DNA from: JAYODW01 sp038116745
GTDB lineage: Bacteria > Pseudomonadota > Gammaproteobacteria > Ga0077536
Length of the DNA stretch: 62,381 bases
Assembly: GCA_038116745.1 (NCBI GenBank)
Contig: JAYODW010000032.1
Coordinates: 1-62,381, forward strand
Reading direction: 5' to 3'
Position 1 is the first letter of the stretch; each line of letters starts with the position of its first letter. Below are positions 41,829-49,441 of this stretch, piece by piece. Made by a program: the position numbers and the translations under genes. The notes under the pieces were generated by a model that saw only the letters and a list, made by a program, of their open reading frames with translations, did not search any database and was not told where the DNA came from.

Positions 41829-42995
41829 ATGAAACTCGAAGGCATCAAGGTTCTCGACCTGTCCCGCTTCCTGCCCGGTCCCTACACCGCGCTGGTGATG
41901 GCCGACCACGGCGCCGAGGTGATCAAAATCGAGAGCTTCGAGGGCGAGCCCACCCGTCGCCTGGGGCCGCCGGTAGCGGGTCATGCCGCCTACTTCCGTA
42001 ACACCCAACGCGGCAAACTCAGCCTGCGTCTCAATCTGAAGCAGGACGCCGGCCGCGAGATCTTTCTGCAGCTCGCCGCCGACAGCGACGTCATCATCGA
42101 GTCGTTCCGCCCCGGGGTAGTCGACCGCCTCGGCATCGGCTACGACGCCGTCCAGGCGCTGAATCCCGGGATTGTCTACTGCTCGCTGTCCGCCTTCGGC
42201 CAGACAGGGCCGCTCGCGCAGCGGCCCTCGCATGATGTCGGCGCGCAGGCGCTGACCGGGGTACTCAGTCTCAGCCGTCCCGCGGATGGCCCGCCCGGCC
42301 CGCCCGGCCTGCCCACTCTGCCCATGGCCGACGTCGCACTCGGCTCGGCGGCACTGAACGGGATCCTGATGGCGCTGCTGCGGCGAACCAGAACCGGGGC
42401 CGGCGACTTCATCGACGCGGCCATGATCGACACCCTTATGGCCTGGACACCGCATATCCTCAGCCCGGTGCTGGCTGAGGATCAGGCCCCGGACCTCACC
42501 CGCGAGCGCCTGCACGGCGGGGCCGCGTTTTACAACATCTACCGCACGCGCGACGACCGCTATCTGGTCCTGTCCGGGGCGGAGATGAATTTCGTCGAAA
42601 GCCTGCTGACCGCACTCGGACGGCCGGATCTCATACCCCTCTGCCGCGAACCCTGGGGTCCGGCGCAGGCCCCGGTGCGCGCATTCCTGGCCGAGACTTT
42701 CGCGACCCGCACGCGGGACGAGTGGGACACCTGGCTCGCCGATCAGAATGTCTGCTACGCCCCGGTGCTGGACATGAAGGAGGCCTGGGCTGCGCCCTGG
42801 CTGCGCGAGCGCGGGATGGTTCTCCGTGGAGACGACGGGGTCGAGCACCTCGGCACGCCGCTCAAATTCCGCGCCGAACCCGGCTCACCCCAAAGTGACT
42901 GCGCTACGCTCGGCGAGCACACCGACCTGATCCTCGAGCGTCTCGGCTACGACGACGCTGCGCGGGCAGATCTGCGCGCGGCAGGAGTGTGTTGA
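41829..42995 (+). CDS. Family III CoA-transferase (CaiB/BaiF), copy 1
   Basis: The 388-residue protein has KVLDLSRFLPGPYTALVMADHGAEVIKIE, RGKLSLRLNLKQDAGRE, DVIIESFRPGVVDRLG and YCSLSAFGQTGPLAQR. The Asp in the ADVALGSAALNGIL region marks the expected active-site acid position. It would move CoA between carboxylic acids. Unlike the two copies at 59898-62370 it lacks the GDFGG/GDYGG racemase-like loop. The stop (TGA 42993-42995) is followed within 3 bp by the GTG of the next gene, so it is probably cotranscribed with the selenoprotein locus. Confidence 0.9.
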   Translation: MKLEGIKVLDLSRFLPGPYTALVMADHGAEVIKIESFEGEPTRRLGPPVAGHAAYFRNTQRGKLSLRLNLKQDAGREIFLQLAADSDVIIESFRPGVVDRLGIGYDAVQALNPGIVYCSLSAFGQTGPLAQRPSHDVGAQALTGVLSLSRPADGPPGPPGLPTLPMADVALGSAALNGILMALLRRTRTGAGDFIDAAMIDTLMAWTPHILSPVLAEDQAPDLTRERLHGGAAFYNIYRTRDDRYLVLSGAEMNFVESLLTALGRPDLIPLCREPWGPAQAPVRAFLAETFATRTRDEWDTWLADQNVCYAPVLDMKEAWAAPWLRERGMVLRGDDGVEHLGTPLKFRAEPGSPQSDCATLGEHTDLILERLGYDDAARADLRAAGVC

Positions 42996-42997
42996 GT

Positions 42998-44101
42998 GTG
43001 CCCGGCGTATCCAGTGCAGCGGCACACAGAGACGGCAACGTGAACCAGTCCCCATCCCCGCTGACCGCTTCCCGGCACACCGTGGCCGATCTGCAGGCGC
43101 TGCAGGCGCTGGCGCAGGTCCGCGGCTGGAGTGATGGTCTGCCGGTGATGCCGCCGACCGCGGAAGCCGTGCACGCCTGCCTCGCCGGTGCGCTGCTGAC
43201 CCCCGACCACCTGATCGGGATCGAGCCCGTGCGCGAGCGGGCCATCAGTGCCGAGAAGCTCGCCATCAATGCCGTCATGGCGGGCTGCACCCCGGCCCAC
43301 TTCCCGCTCGTGGTCACCGCGTTCAGCGCCATGCTGCAGCCGGAGTTTCTGCTCCACGGCGCCACCGCCAGCACCGGTGGCGCGGCAATCCTCGTCGTGA
43401 TCAACGGACCGGCTCGCGACCTGCTCGGCATGAACGGCGGCTTCAATGCCCTCGGCGCCAGTGACCCCGCGGCTAACTGTATCGGCCGTGCGCTGCGTCT
43501 CGCTCTCTACAACCTGCTCGATGCCCGCCCGGGCGAAGCCGACCGCTCGACCCTGGGTCACCCCGGAAAGCTGAGCTACTGTCTGGCCGAAGACGAGGCC
43601 AACAGCCCATGGCCGTCGCTTGCCAGCGAGCGTGGCTGCCCGGCGCAGGCCTCAGCGGTCACGGTCATGGCCGCCGGCGCGCCGCGCCAGCTGATGAACG
43701 AATGGACACGCAATCCCGAAGAGATCCTCGACACCTACGTTGCCGAGATACGCGCCAGCATGCGCCATTACTCCATCTGGGCGGGCAACTACGCCATTGT
43801 CATCACCCCGCAGCTGCGCACGCATTTCGCGGACGCGGGCTGGAGCCGCGCCGATATCCAAGCGTATGTCTTCCGACACGCACGCATCGCGCGCGAGGAA
43901 TGGCGCAGCTGCGGCAAGGGCGCCGTCGTCGGCTCGCGCGGCAATGAAACCTACTGCGCGCTGACCGAGCCTGACGATCTGCTGATCATCGCCGCGGGCG
44001 GACCAGCCGGGGGATTCGGCGCGGTAATCCCGCCCTGGCTCGGTCCCAAAAGCCGCGCAGTCACCCTGGCGGTCGGCGCCTGCACCGACTGCGGGATCTG
44101 A
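42998..44101 (+). CDS. Unrecognised protein with C-terminal CxxC, partner of the UGSC selenoprotein
   Basis: The GTG at 42998 gives 367 residues; a frame from 42989 is also possible, and the ribosome site is AGGAG at 42983-42987. I do not recognise the family. Visible features are RGWSDGLPVMPPTAEAV, INAVMAGCTPAHFP, GATASTGGAAILVVINGP, MNGGFNALG, and an alpha/beta content without membrane segments. The last residues are VGACTDCGI, a CxxC pair five residues from the end. Flexible C-terminal CxxC tails are used by several thiol oxidoreductases. It sits between a CoA-transferase and the selenoprotein gene (12 bp before it), so a shared redox task is suggested. Function is unknown. Confidence 0.7.
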   Translation: MPGVSSAAAHRDGNVNQSPSPLTASRHTVADLQALQALAQVRGWSDGLPVMPPTAEAVHACLAGALLTPDHLIGIEPVRERAISAEKLAINAVMAGCTPAHFPLVVTAFSAMLQPEFLLHGATASTGGAAILVVINGPARDLLGMNGGFNALGASDPAANCIGRALRLALYNLLDARPGEADRSTLGHPGKLSYCLAEDEANSPWPSLASERGCPAQASAVTVMAAGAPRQLMNEWTRNPEEILDTYVAEIRASMRHYSIWAGNYAIVITPQLRTHFADAGWSRADIQAYVFRHARIAREEWRSCGKGAVVGSRGNETYCALTEPDDLLIIAAGGPAGGFGAVIPPWLGPKSRAVTLAVGACTDCGI

Positions 44102-44113
44102 AAGGAGCGCTGC

Positions 44114-44641
44114 ATGAGTTTCGAGATCCTCGATCCCACGCACGAAGACCAAGGGCGTACGTTCCAGCTGGCGCCACGGCTGACCTCGCTCGACGGCGCG
44201 ACGGTCGCGATCATCTCCAATGGCAAAAAAGGAACCCGGCCCTTTTTCGACGCGGTCGAGGAGCGCCTGGTGACGCAGCACGGAGTCGCCTCAGTGGTAC
44301 GCCTGGTGAAGTCCAACTACAGCGCGCCGGTCGAGAGCGGTCTTTTGAGTGAGGCCGCGCGCTGGCACGCTCTGGTCGCCGGTGTCGGTGACTGAGGCAG
44401 CTGTTCGTCGTGCAGTCTGCATGACGCGATCATCGGTGAACGCCTGGGCCTGCCCTCGGCCGGGATCATGACCGATCAGTTCAGCGACGCTGCGGCTCTC
44501 ATGGCGCGTGTGCTCGGCGCGCCGGCGTTTGCCTTTGTCAGCATCCGCCATCCGATCAGCAGCGCCGCCGAGGCAGAGCTTGCCGCGCGCGCGGCGCAGG
44601 CTACAGCCGGGATCGTCAGCCTGCTCACCGCCGGCGGCTGA
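44114..44641 (+). CDS. UGSC-family selenoprotein with in-frame UGA (selenocysteine)
   Basis: The frame reads 93 codons, an in-frame TGA at 44393-44395, then 81 more codons to a final TGA at 44639-44641 (175 residues with Sec94). The TGA is followed by Gly-Ser-Cys (U94-G-S-C97, then SSC100), the defining motif of UGSC (seleno)proteins. The coding sense continues without any break: SLHDAIIGERLGLPSAGIMTDQF and LGAPAFAFVSIRHPISS match the family C-terminus. A SECIS hairpin follows the UGA at the bacterial distance. The ribosome site AGGAG is 7 bases ahead of the ATG. Conventional annotation would truncate the protein at 44395. The family's reaction is unknown; a thiol/selenol redox role is inferred. 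Confidence 0.93.
44406..44426 (+). promoter_or_regulatory. Bacterial SECIS element
   Basis: In the mRNA CGUCGUGCA (44406-44414) pairs with UGCAUGACG (44418-44426). This is nine continuous pairs with one G-U, closed by the triloop GUC. The stem begins 10 bases after the UGA, close to the 11-base spacing of the E. coli fdhF element, and its top GCAGUCUGC resembles the fdhF top GCAGGUCUGC. SelB would bind here to decode the UGA. Confidence 0.85.
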
Positions 44642-44661
44642 ACGCGGCACACCGCCCGACC

Positions 44662-45561
44662 ATGACCAACCGCACCCGCGCGCTGTTCGCGCTGCTGCTC
44701 ATGTCGCTGATGTGGGGCTACGGCTGGGCCAGCCTGAAAATCGGCGTGCAGGACGCGGAGCCCTTTACCTTCGCGGCGCTGCGCACCGGGATCAGCGCCG
44801 TGTCCCTGCTCATTCTGCTGCGACTCATGGGGCGACCCTTCTGGCCGACCCGGATCCCGGAGCTGGTGTGTCTGGCGCTGGTGCAGACTGCCGGCCTGTT
44901 CACCCTGTCGACAAGCGCCATCGCTGCAGGCAGCGTCGGACGGGTGGCCTTCCTGGTCTACACCATGCCGTTCTACACCCTGATTTTCGCCTGGCCGCTG
45001 CTCGGCGAGCGGGTCCGTGGCTTGCAGTGGCTGGCGATCGCGCTGGCGGCGCTGGGCCTGATGGGCCTGGTGCAGCCCTGGCACCTGCACGGCAGCCTAC
45101 GCGGCAACCTGCTCGCGCTCGGCGCCGGGGTCGCCTGGAGTGTCGGCGCCATCATGATCAAGCGTATTCAACAGCGCGCACCGATGGACCTGATCGCGCT
45201 CACCGCCTGGCAGATGGTCTTCGGCGCGATCCCCATGATCGGCCTGGCGATGGTCATGCCCGAAGCCCCGATCAACTGGACGCCGCGCTTCGTCGGCGTG
45301 CTGTTCTTCACTTCGGTCATCATCACCGCCATCGGCTGGCTGTTGTGGACCTATGCGCTGAGCCATCTCGAAGCCGGCACCGCAAGCCTTGCCACCCTGC
45401 TCTCGCCGGTGATCGCGACCATCAGCGCCCATCTGCATTTTGGAGAGCGCCCCGGTGGACTTGAGCTGGGCGGCATGGCCTGCATCGCCCTCGCGCTCGC
45501 GGTGCTGAGCGTGCACGGCATGCGCGAAACCCGCCGGTCGCGGACAGCGACACGAGACTGA
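44662..45561 (+). CDS. EamA/DMT-family transporter
   Basis: The 299-residue protein has ten predicted hydrophobic helices in two EamA repeats (first LMSLMWGYGWASLKIGVQD, second VAWSVGAIMIKRIQQRAP). SALTTR-like marks are replaced by LSTSAIAAGSVGRVAFLVYTMPFYTLIFAWPLLGE spread over two helices. Such carriers export amino acids, metabolites or drugs. It starts 20 bp after the selenoprotein stop with no clear ribosome site of its own, which suggests cotranscription and perhaps export of a product or toxic intermediate of that locus. Confidence 0.88.
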   Translation: MTNRTRALFALLLMSLMWGYGWASLKIGVQDAEPFTFAALRTGISAVSLLILLRLMGRPFWPTRIPELVCLALVQTAGLFTLSTSAIAAGSVGRVAFLVYTMPFYTLIFAWPLLGERVRGLQWLAIALAALGLMGLVQPWHLHGSLRGNLLALGAGVAWSVGAIMIKRIQQRAPMDLIALTAWQMVFGAIPMIGLAMVMPEAPINWTPRFVGVLFFTSVIITAIGWLLWTYALSHLEAGTASLATLLSPVIATISAHLHFGERPGGLELGGMACIALALAVLSVHGMRETRRSRTATRD

Positions 45562-45591
45562 GCGCAGAGCCAACCCCGACGCTGCGCGACC

Positions 45592-45611
45592 GCTCTGACT
45601 ATACTCAGAGC
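45592..45611. promoter_or_regulatory. Perfect dyad overlapping a -10-like element
   Basis: GCTCTGA (45592-45598) and TCAGAGC (45605-45611) are perfect inverted copies around CTATAC. The centre reads TATACT (45600-45605, five of six to the -10 consensus). It lies between the EamA gene and the LLM gene at 45744, about 130 bases before that start. There is no T-run, so a terminator is unlikely; a regulator operator over a promoter is more likely. No convincing -35 hexamer is visible. Confidence 0.45.
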
Positions 45612-45743
45612 CAGGCAACCCATCCCGAGCAGCGAAGGAAAACACCCCGTCGGGACCGCGAAACCCGAAAAGCGTACGTTTTTCCCGCTGCGCGGGCCGC
45701 ACACCCCACACGGGCTCAATGGCTCAAACCCAGGAGACTCCTC

Positions 45744-46829
45744 ATGAATTTCGGCACCCTCGCTTTGTTTCAGCGCTTTGGCTACGACGATTCCGTCTCG
45801 GATTCACAGGTCTATCAGGAAGAGCTGCGGCTCGCCGAGCAGGTTGAAGATCTCGGCTATGACTCGCACTGGTGCGTCGAGCACCACTTCGAGGACTACT
45901 CTTTCTGTCCGGACAACACCATGTATCTCGCCCACCTGGCGGCGCGGACTACCCGGCTCAAGCTCGCCACCGGCGCGGTAATCCTGCCGTGGAACACGCC
46001 GCTGCGCGTGGCTGAGCGCATCGCGCTGCTCGATGAACTGTCCGGCGGTCGGGTCATCTTCGGCATGGGGCGCGGATTGTCCCGGCGTGAGTACGAGCAG
46101 TTCGGAATCGACATGGACAGCTCTCGGGAGCGCTTCGACGAGGCCGCACCGATGATCCTGAACGCGCTCGAGACCGGGGTCATCGAAGGCGACGGCAAGC
46201 ATTTCAAGCAACCGCGCGCGGTCATCCGCCCGCAGCCGTCCCGCAGCTTCCGCGATCGCGTGACCCAGGTCGCGATGTCGCCTGATTCCGCTTTGGAAGC
46301 AGCCACTCACGGCGCGCAGATGATGATCTTCACGCAGAAGGCGATCGAGGAGCACAACGCGGATTTCGTGCCCTACCGCGCCCGCTTTCTGGAGCTGCAC
46401 GGCCGCGAAGCGCCGCCGCCGCTGATGGCCGGGATTTCGGTTTGCAACGAGAGCGCCGAGCGCGCGGCGGAGCTCGCGCGCAAGCACGTTGCCGGTTATC
46501 TCGTCACGGTGATGCACCACTACGAACTGATGGGCGACCACTTCAAGAAAGCCCGCGGCTACGAGTCCTACGGTGAGGCCGTCGACATGATGCGCGACAT
46601 CGGCCTGGAGGGCGTTTCCAACGCCTACATGGAAGCGCAGGCCTGCGGCACGCCGCAGCAGGTGCTGGAAAAACTCGAACACTGGCACCGCGTGGTGGGG
46701 CGTTTTGACCTTATTTTCGGTTTCCGTGCGGCGGGGATCAGCTACGCAGACGCTGAAACCTCGCAGCGCCTGATGGCCGAGAAAGTCCTGCCCGAAGTGC
46801 GCAGCTGGGATCGCGCCGAGGCGGCCTGA
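45744..46829 (+). CDS. LLM-class flavin-dependent oxidoreductase (luciferase-like), copy 2
   Basis: This 361-residue paralogue of the 24663-25760 product matches it along its whole length: VEHHFEDYSFCPDN, TTRLKLATGAVILPW, GRVIFGMGRGLSRREYEQFG, and TQVAMSPDSALEAATHGAQM in the middle. The fold is the bacterial luciferase TIM barrel using reduced flavin. AGGAG lies 7 bases before the ATG. Its GST neighbour (17 bp downstream) suggests that a reactive oxygenated product is conjugated to glutathione. It is followed by no reductase; flavin must come from elsewhere. Confidence 0.9.
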   Translation: MNFGTLALFQRFGYDDSVSDSQVYQEELRLAEQVEDLGYDSHWCVEHHFEDYSFCPDNTMYLAHLAARTTRLKLATGAVILPWNTPLRVAERIALLDELSGGRVIFGMGRGLSRREYEQFGIDMDSSRERFDEAAPMILNALETGVIEGDGKHFKQPRAVIRPQPSRSFRDRVTQVAMSPDSALEAATHGAQMMIFTQKAIEEHNADFVPYRARFLELHGREAPPPLMAGISVCNESAERAAELARKHVAGYLVTVMHHYELMGDHFKKARGYESYGEAVDMMRDIGLEGVSNAYMEAQACGTPQQVLEKLEHWHRVVGRFDLIFGFRAAGISYADAETSQRLMAEKVLPEVRSWDRAEAA

Positions 46830-46846
46830 GACGGAGAAGTGTCACG

Positions 46847-47452
46847 ATGAAGATCTACTACGCCCCAAATACCCGCGCGGTGCGCATTGTCTGGCTGTTC
46901 GAGGAGCTCGAGCTGCCCTACGAACTGGAGCGCTTCAGTCTGGGCGACCCCGCCATGCGTGGGGCCGACTATCTCGCCGTGCATCCCCTGGGCCGCGTGC
47001 CGGCCCTGGTGGACGGAGATACCACCGTCATCGAATCCGGCGCCATAGTCGAGTACGTGCTCGCGCGTTACGCCCACGGGCGCCTGCGCCCCGACGCTGG
47101 CTCAGCCGCGTTCCCGCTGTACCTGCAGTGGCTGCACTATGCCGAGGGCATGATCATGCCGCCGGTGAATACCATCGTGGTCGAAACCATTCTGCTGCCG
47201 CAGGAGCGCCGCAACCCGGTGAACGTCGAGCGTGCGACGAAACTTCTCTCGCGCATGCTTGACGCAGTCGAGCAGCACCTCGACGGGCGGGACTACCTGG
47301 CCGACGAATTCAGCGGCGCGGACATCATGACCGGCCATGCCTGCATCGTCGCGGCCAAACTCGGCGCCGACGTCAGCGACAAACCACGCGTCAGTGCCTA
47401 CATCGAGCGCCTGAATGCGCGCCCGGCGCTCGCCAGGGCATGGGCCGCCTGA
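46847..47452 (+). CDS. Glutathione S-transferase
   Basis: The 201-residue protein has an N-terminal thioredoxin-like domain (MKIYYAPNTRAVRIVWLFEEL, HPLGRVPALVDGDTTVIESGAIVEYV, where VPALVDG and ES bind glutathione). An all-helical C-terminal domain (90-201) includes the N-capping motif EFSGADIMTGHA. It would attach glutathione to an electrophile or isomerise it. It is 17 bp downstream of the LLM gene and almost certainly in one transcript. Confidence 0.88.
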   Translation: MKIYYAPNTRAVRIVWLFEELELPYELERFSLGDPAMRGADYLAVHPLGRVPALVDGDTTVIESGAIVEYVLARYAHGRLRPDAGSAAFPLYLQWLHYAEGMIMPPVNTIVVETILLPQERRNPVNVERATKLLSRMLDAVEQHLDGRDYLADEFSGADIMTGHACIVAAKLGADVSDKPRVSAYIERLNARPALARAWAA

Positions 47453-47629
47453 CGAAAAAATCCGACTCTCATTCCCGGGGAGATCTACCCACTGCCCTGC
47501 CCCTCTCGAGAGGATAGGACCTGGAGCAGGGCGGGTTCCGTTGTGGGAAGCCATCGGACGGCTGACGTTCGCTCGCGGCCTGCCTGCCGCTCATCAGGCC
47601 GCGCAACGGAGTCGTGTCCACTGCAGCGG

Positions 47630-47648
47630 GGGTGCCCGCCAGGCACCC
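47630..47648. terminator. GC-rich hairpin between convergent genes (weak terminator candidate)
   Basis: GGGTGCC (47630-47636) and GGCACCC (47642-47648) are perfect inverted copies around a 5-base loop, immediately after the MaoC stop. No T-run follows on either strand, so it is at best an atypical terminator or an RNA-stabilising hairpin. Confidence 0.3.
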
Positions 47649-48107
47649 TCAGGGATAAATAATGCTCAGACTCTCCGCCACCAGCGCTGGCGTGTCCTGA
47701 CCTTCGATCTCGACCACATTTTCAAACGTCAGCCGGATCCCGTCGTTCTTCACGTCATCCGCCGCCATCAGGGTCTGCTTCAACCGCACGCGACTGTCGA
47801 CCGGTACCGGCGCCGTAAACCGCAGTTTGTTCAGACCATAGTTCAGTCCCCGGCTGCGGTGTTTGACCGACCAGATAGTCGCGCCAAGGCGCGGCACCAG
47901 GGACAGCGTGAGAAAACCATGTGCAATGGTTTTACCGCCGGGCATTTCGGTTCTGGCGCGCTCGGGGTCGACGTGAATCCATTGATGATCGCCAGTCGCT
48001 TCGGCGAACTTGTCGATCATCGGCTGGTCGACATCCACCCACTCGGACACGCCGAACTCCTCACCGATATGGTCTTTCATGTCCTTGGGGTACTCGATTA
48101 CGCGCAT
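47649..48107 (-). CDS. MaoC-family (R)-specific enoyl-CoA hydratase
   Basis: The 152-residue single hot-dog domain has VDVDQPMIDKFAEATGDHQWIHVDPERA, the hydratase-2 motif with catalytic Asp and His (D..WIHVD), and GKTIAHGFLTLSL. NYGLNKLRFTAPVPVDSRVR completes the fold. It would hydrate trans-2-enoyl-CoA thioesters in beta-oxidation-like steps. AAAGGA lies 7 bases before the ATG at 48107; a TTG one codon earlier is unlikely. It is separated by 105 bp from the serine hydrolase gene upstream on the same strand. Confidence 0.9.
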   Translation of the reverse strand: MRVIEYPKDMKDHIGEEFGVSEWVDVDQPMIDKFAEATGDHQWIHVDPERARTEMPGGKTIAHGFLTLSLVPRLGATIWSVKHRSRGLNYGLNKLRFTAPVPVDSRVRLKQTLMAADDVKNDGIRLTFENVVEIEGQDTPALVAESLSIIYP

Positions 48108-48212
48108 CAAACTGTCCTTTCGTTGTTGGTTTAAATCGGGGCGGCGAGAGTATACCCAGGCCCGGCAGTCATGCCCCGCAAGCAGCAGCGCCCACAGGCC
48201 AGACAGCGATTT

Positions 48213-49391
48213 TCATCGATCGTGATAGACCGCCGTCTCGAACTGCACGAAGCCGGGATAAGACGCAATGTCCTGGAACGGCAGGATCTGCGATCCCCAC
48301 ATGCCGCCAATCCCATTCACCCGGTCGATCCAGTAGAACGTGTTGGCAAGCCCGGCCCAGGACAGCTGTCCGGCCGGTCGCCCCGTTGGGGCCGCGTCAT
48401 CGTTAACCTGGAAAGTGTAGGACCAGGATTTCGACACGCCCGGAAAGAAATCACCGCTGTTCGCGATGGCGGGGATCGAACTCCTCCACGCACCACTCTT
48501 GATTGCACCCAGCCCGTTCTGTGCCATGCGCGAGACGGTCTCGGCCTTCAGCACCCGTCCCTGCGGACCCTCGCCGTCATTCAGGATCATGCGGATGAAT
48601 TTCATATAGTCGCCGACCGTGCCGTATAGCCCGCCTCCCGCAAGCTCCATCTCCGGCGGCTGGGGCAGAACCAGATCCGGCTGCGGCACGAGGCGGCCGT
48701 CGGCCTCCCGCTGATGAATGGTCGCCCGGCGGGACAGCATGTCCGCGCTCATGGTGAACGCCGTATCCCGCATCTCGAGCGGCGCGAACACCCGCTCCGC
48801 GAGGACTTCACCGATGGTCCTGCCACGCACGGCCTCAACCACCAGACCGATCCAGTCGATGTTGGTGCCGTAGGTCCAGCGCGTCCCTGGGTCATGCAGC
48901 AGCACATCCTGGAGCGCTGCCCGCGTACAGCTCAGCACCGACGGGACATCGCGCAACGTCCGATAACGCAGCAGATCGTCGCTGAAGAACTCGTAGCTGA
49001 AACCGGCGATGTGCAGCATGAGGTCATTCAGGGTGATGTCGCGTGCCGGCGGCCGGACAATGGGTTCGCCGTCGGGCGCGAAACCGTCGAGCACCGGGAT
49101 CCCGGCGATTTCGGACACATACGCGTGAGCCGGCTCATCAAGGCTGAGCAAACCCTCCTCGACCAGCTGCATGAACGCGACCCCGGTGATGGCCTTGGTG
49201 CACGAAGCAAGCAGCATCACCGAATCCTGAGTCATGGCCTGACTCTGCCCCAGCTCGCGCACGCCCGCGCTGCCTTCGTAGAAATTTCCCTGACGGTCGG
49301 TCGCCATCGCGACTACGCCCGGTGCACCGCCGGCGCGGCTGACGGTGTAGTCGAGCAAGGTGTCGGCACTGGTCTTCAGTCTGTCTGTCAT
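48213..49391 (-). CDS. Serine hydrolase, class C beta-lactamase/esterase family, copy 2
   Basis: The 392-residue protein starts from the ATG at 49391 (AGGAG 6 bases ahead). The catalytic SxxK is SCTK in LLASCTKAITG, the Tyr motif is RWTYGTNIDW, and the C-terminal strand is GQLSWAGLANTFYWIDR, where esterase members have a W/G-rich motif in place of KTG. No signal peptide is present. It is distantly related to the 31078-32325 product. Probable role: hydrolysis of an ester or lactone, which would fit the product of a Baeyer-Villiger enzyme; this is inference. The P450 gene ends 50 bp upstream on the same strand. Confidence 0.87.
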   Translation of the reverse strand: MTDRLKTSADTLLDYTVSRAGGAPGVVAMATDRQGNFYEGSAGVRELGQSQAMTQDSVMLLASCTKAITGVAFMQLVEEGLLSLDEPAHAYVSEIAGIPVLDGFAPDGEPIVRPPARDITLNDLMLHIAGFSYEFFSDDLLRYRTLRDVPSVLSCTRAALQDVLLHDPGTRWTYGTNIDWIGLVVEAVRGRTIGEVLAERVFAPLEMRDTAFTMSADMLSRRATIHQREADGRLVPQPDLVLPQPPEMELAGGGLYGTVGDYMKFIRMILNDGEGPQGRVLKAETVSRMAQNGLGAIKSGAWRSSIPAIANSGDFFPGVSKSWSYTFQVNDDAAPTGRPAGQLSWAGLANTFYWIDRVNGIGGMWGSQILPFQDIASYPGFVQFETAVYHDR

Positions 49392-49441
49392 GTTTGTCTC
49401 CTCTTTTAATCCAGCTCCCACGCCGATCCAGCTGTCAGCCG

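Noticed and set aside
44393..44395. Reading the selenoprotein gene as a pseudogene or as two short genes split by a stop
   Set aside because: The downstream frame keeps family-typical sequence, the stop is followed by Gly-Ser-Cys, and a SECIS-like hairpin sits at the right distance; all favour selenocysteine.
47630..47648. Strong intrinsic terminator between the GST and MaoC genes
   Set aside because: The stem is perfect but has no T-run on either strand, so it is listed only as a low-confidence hairpin.
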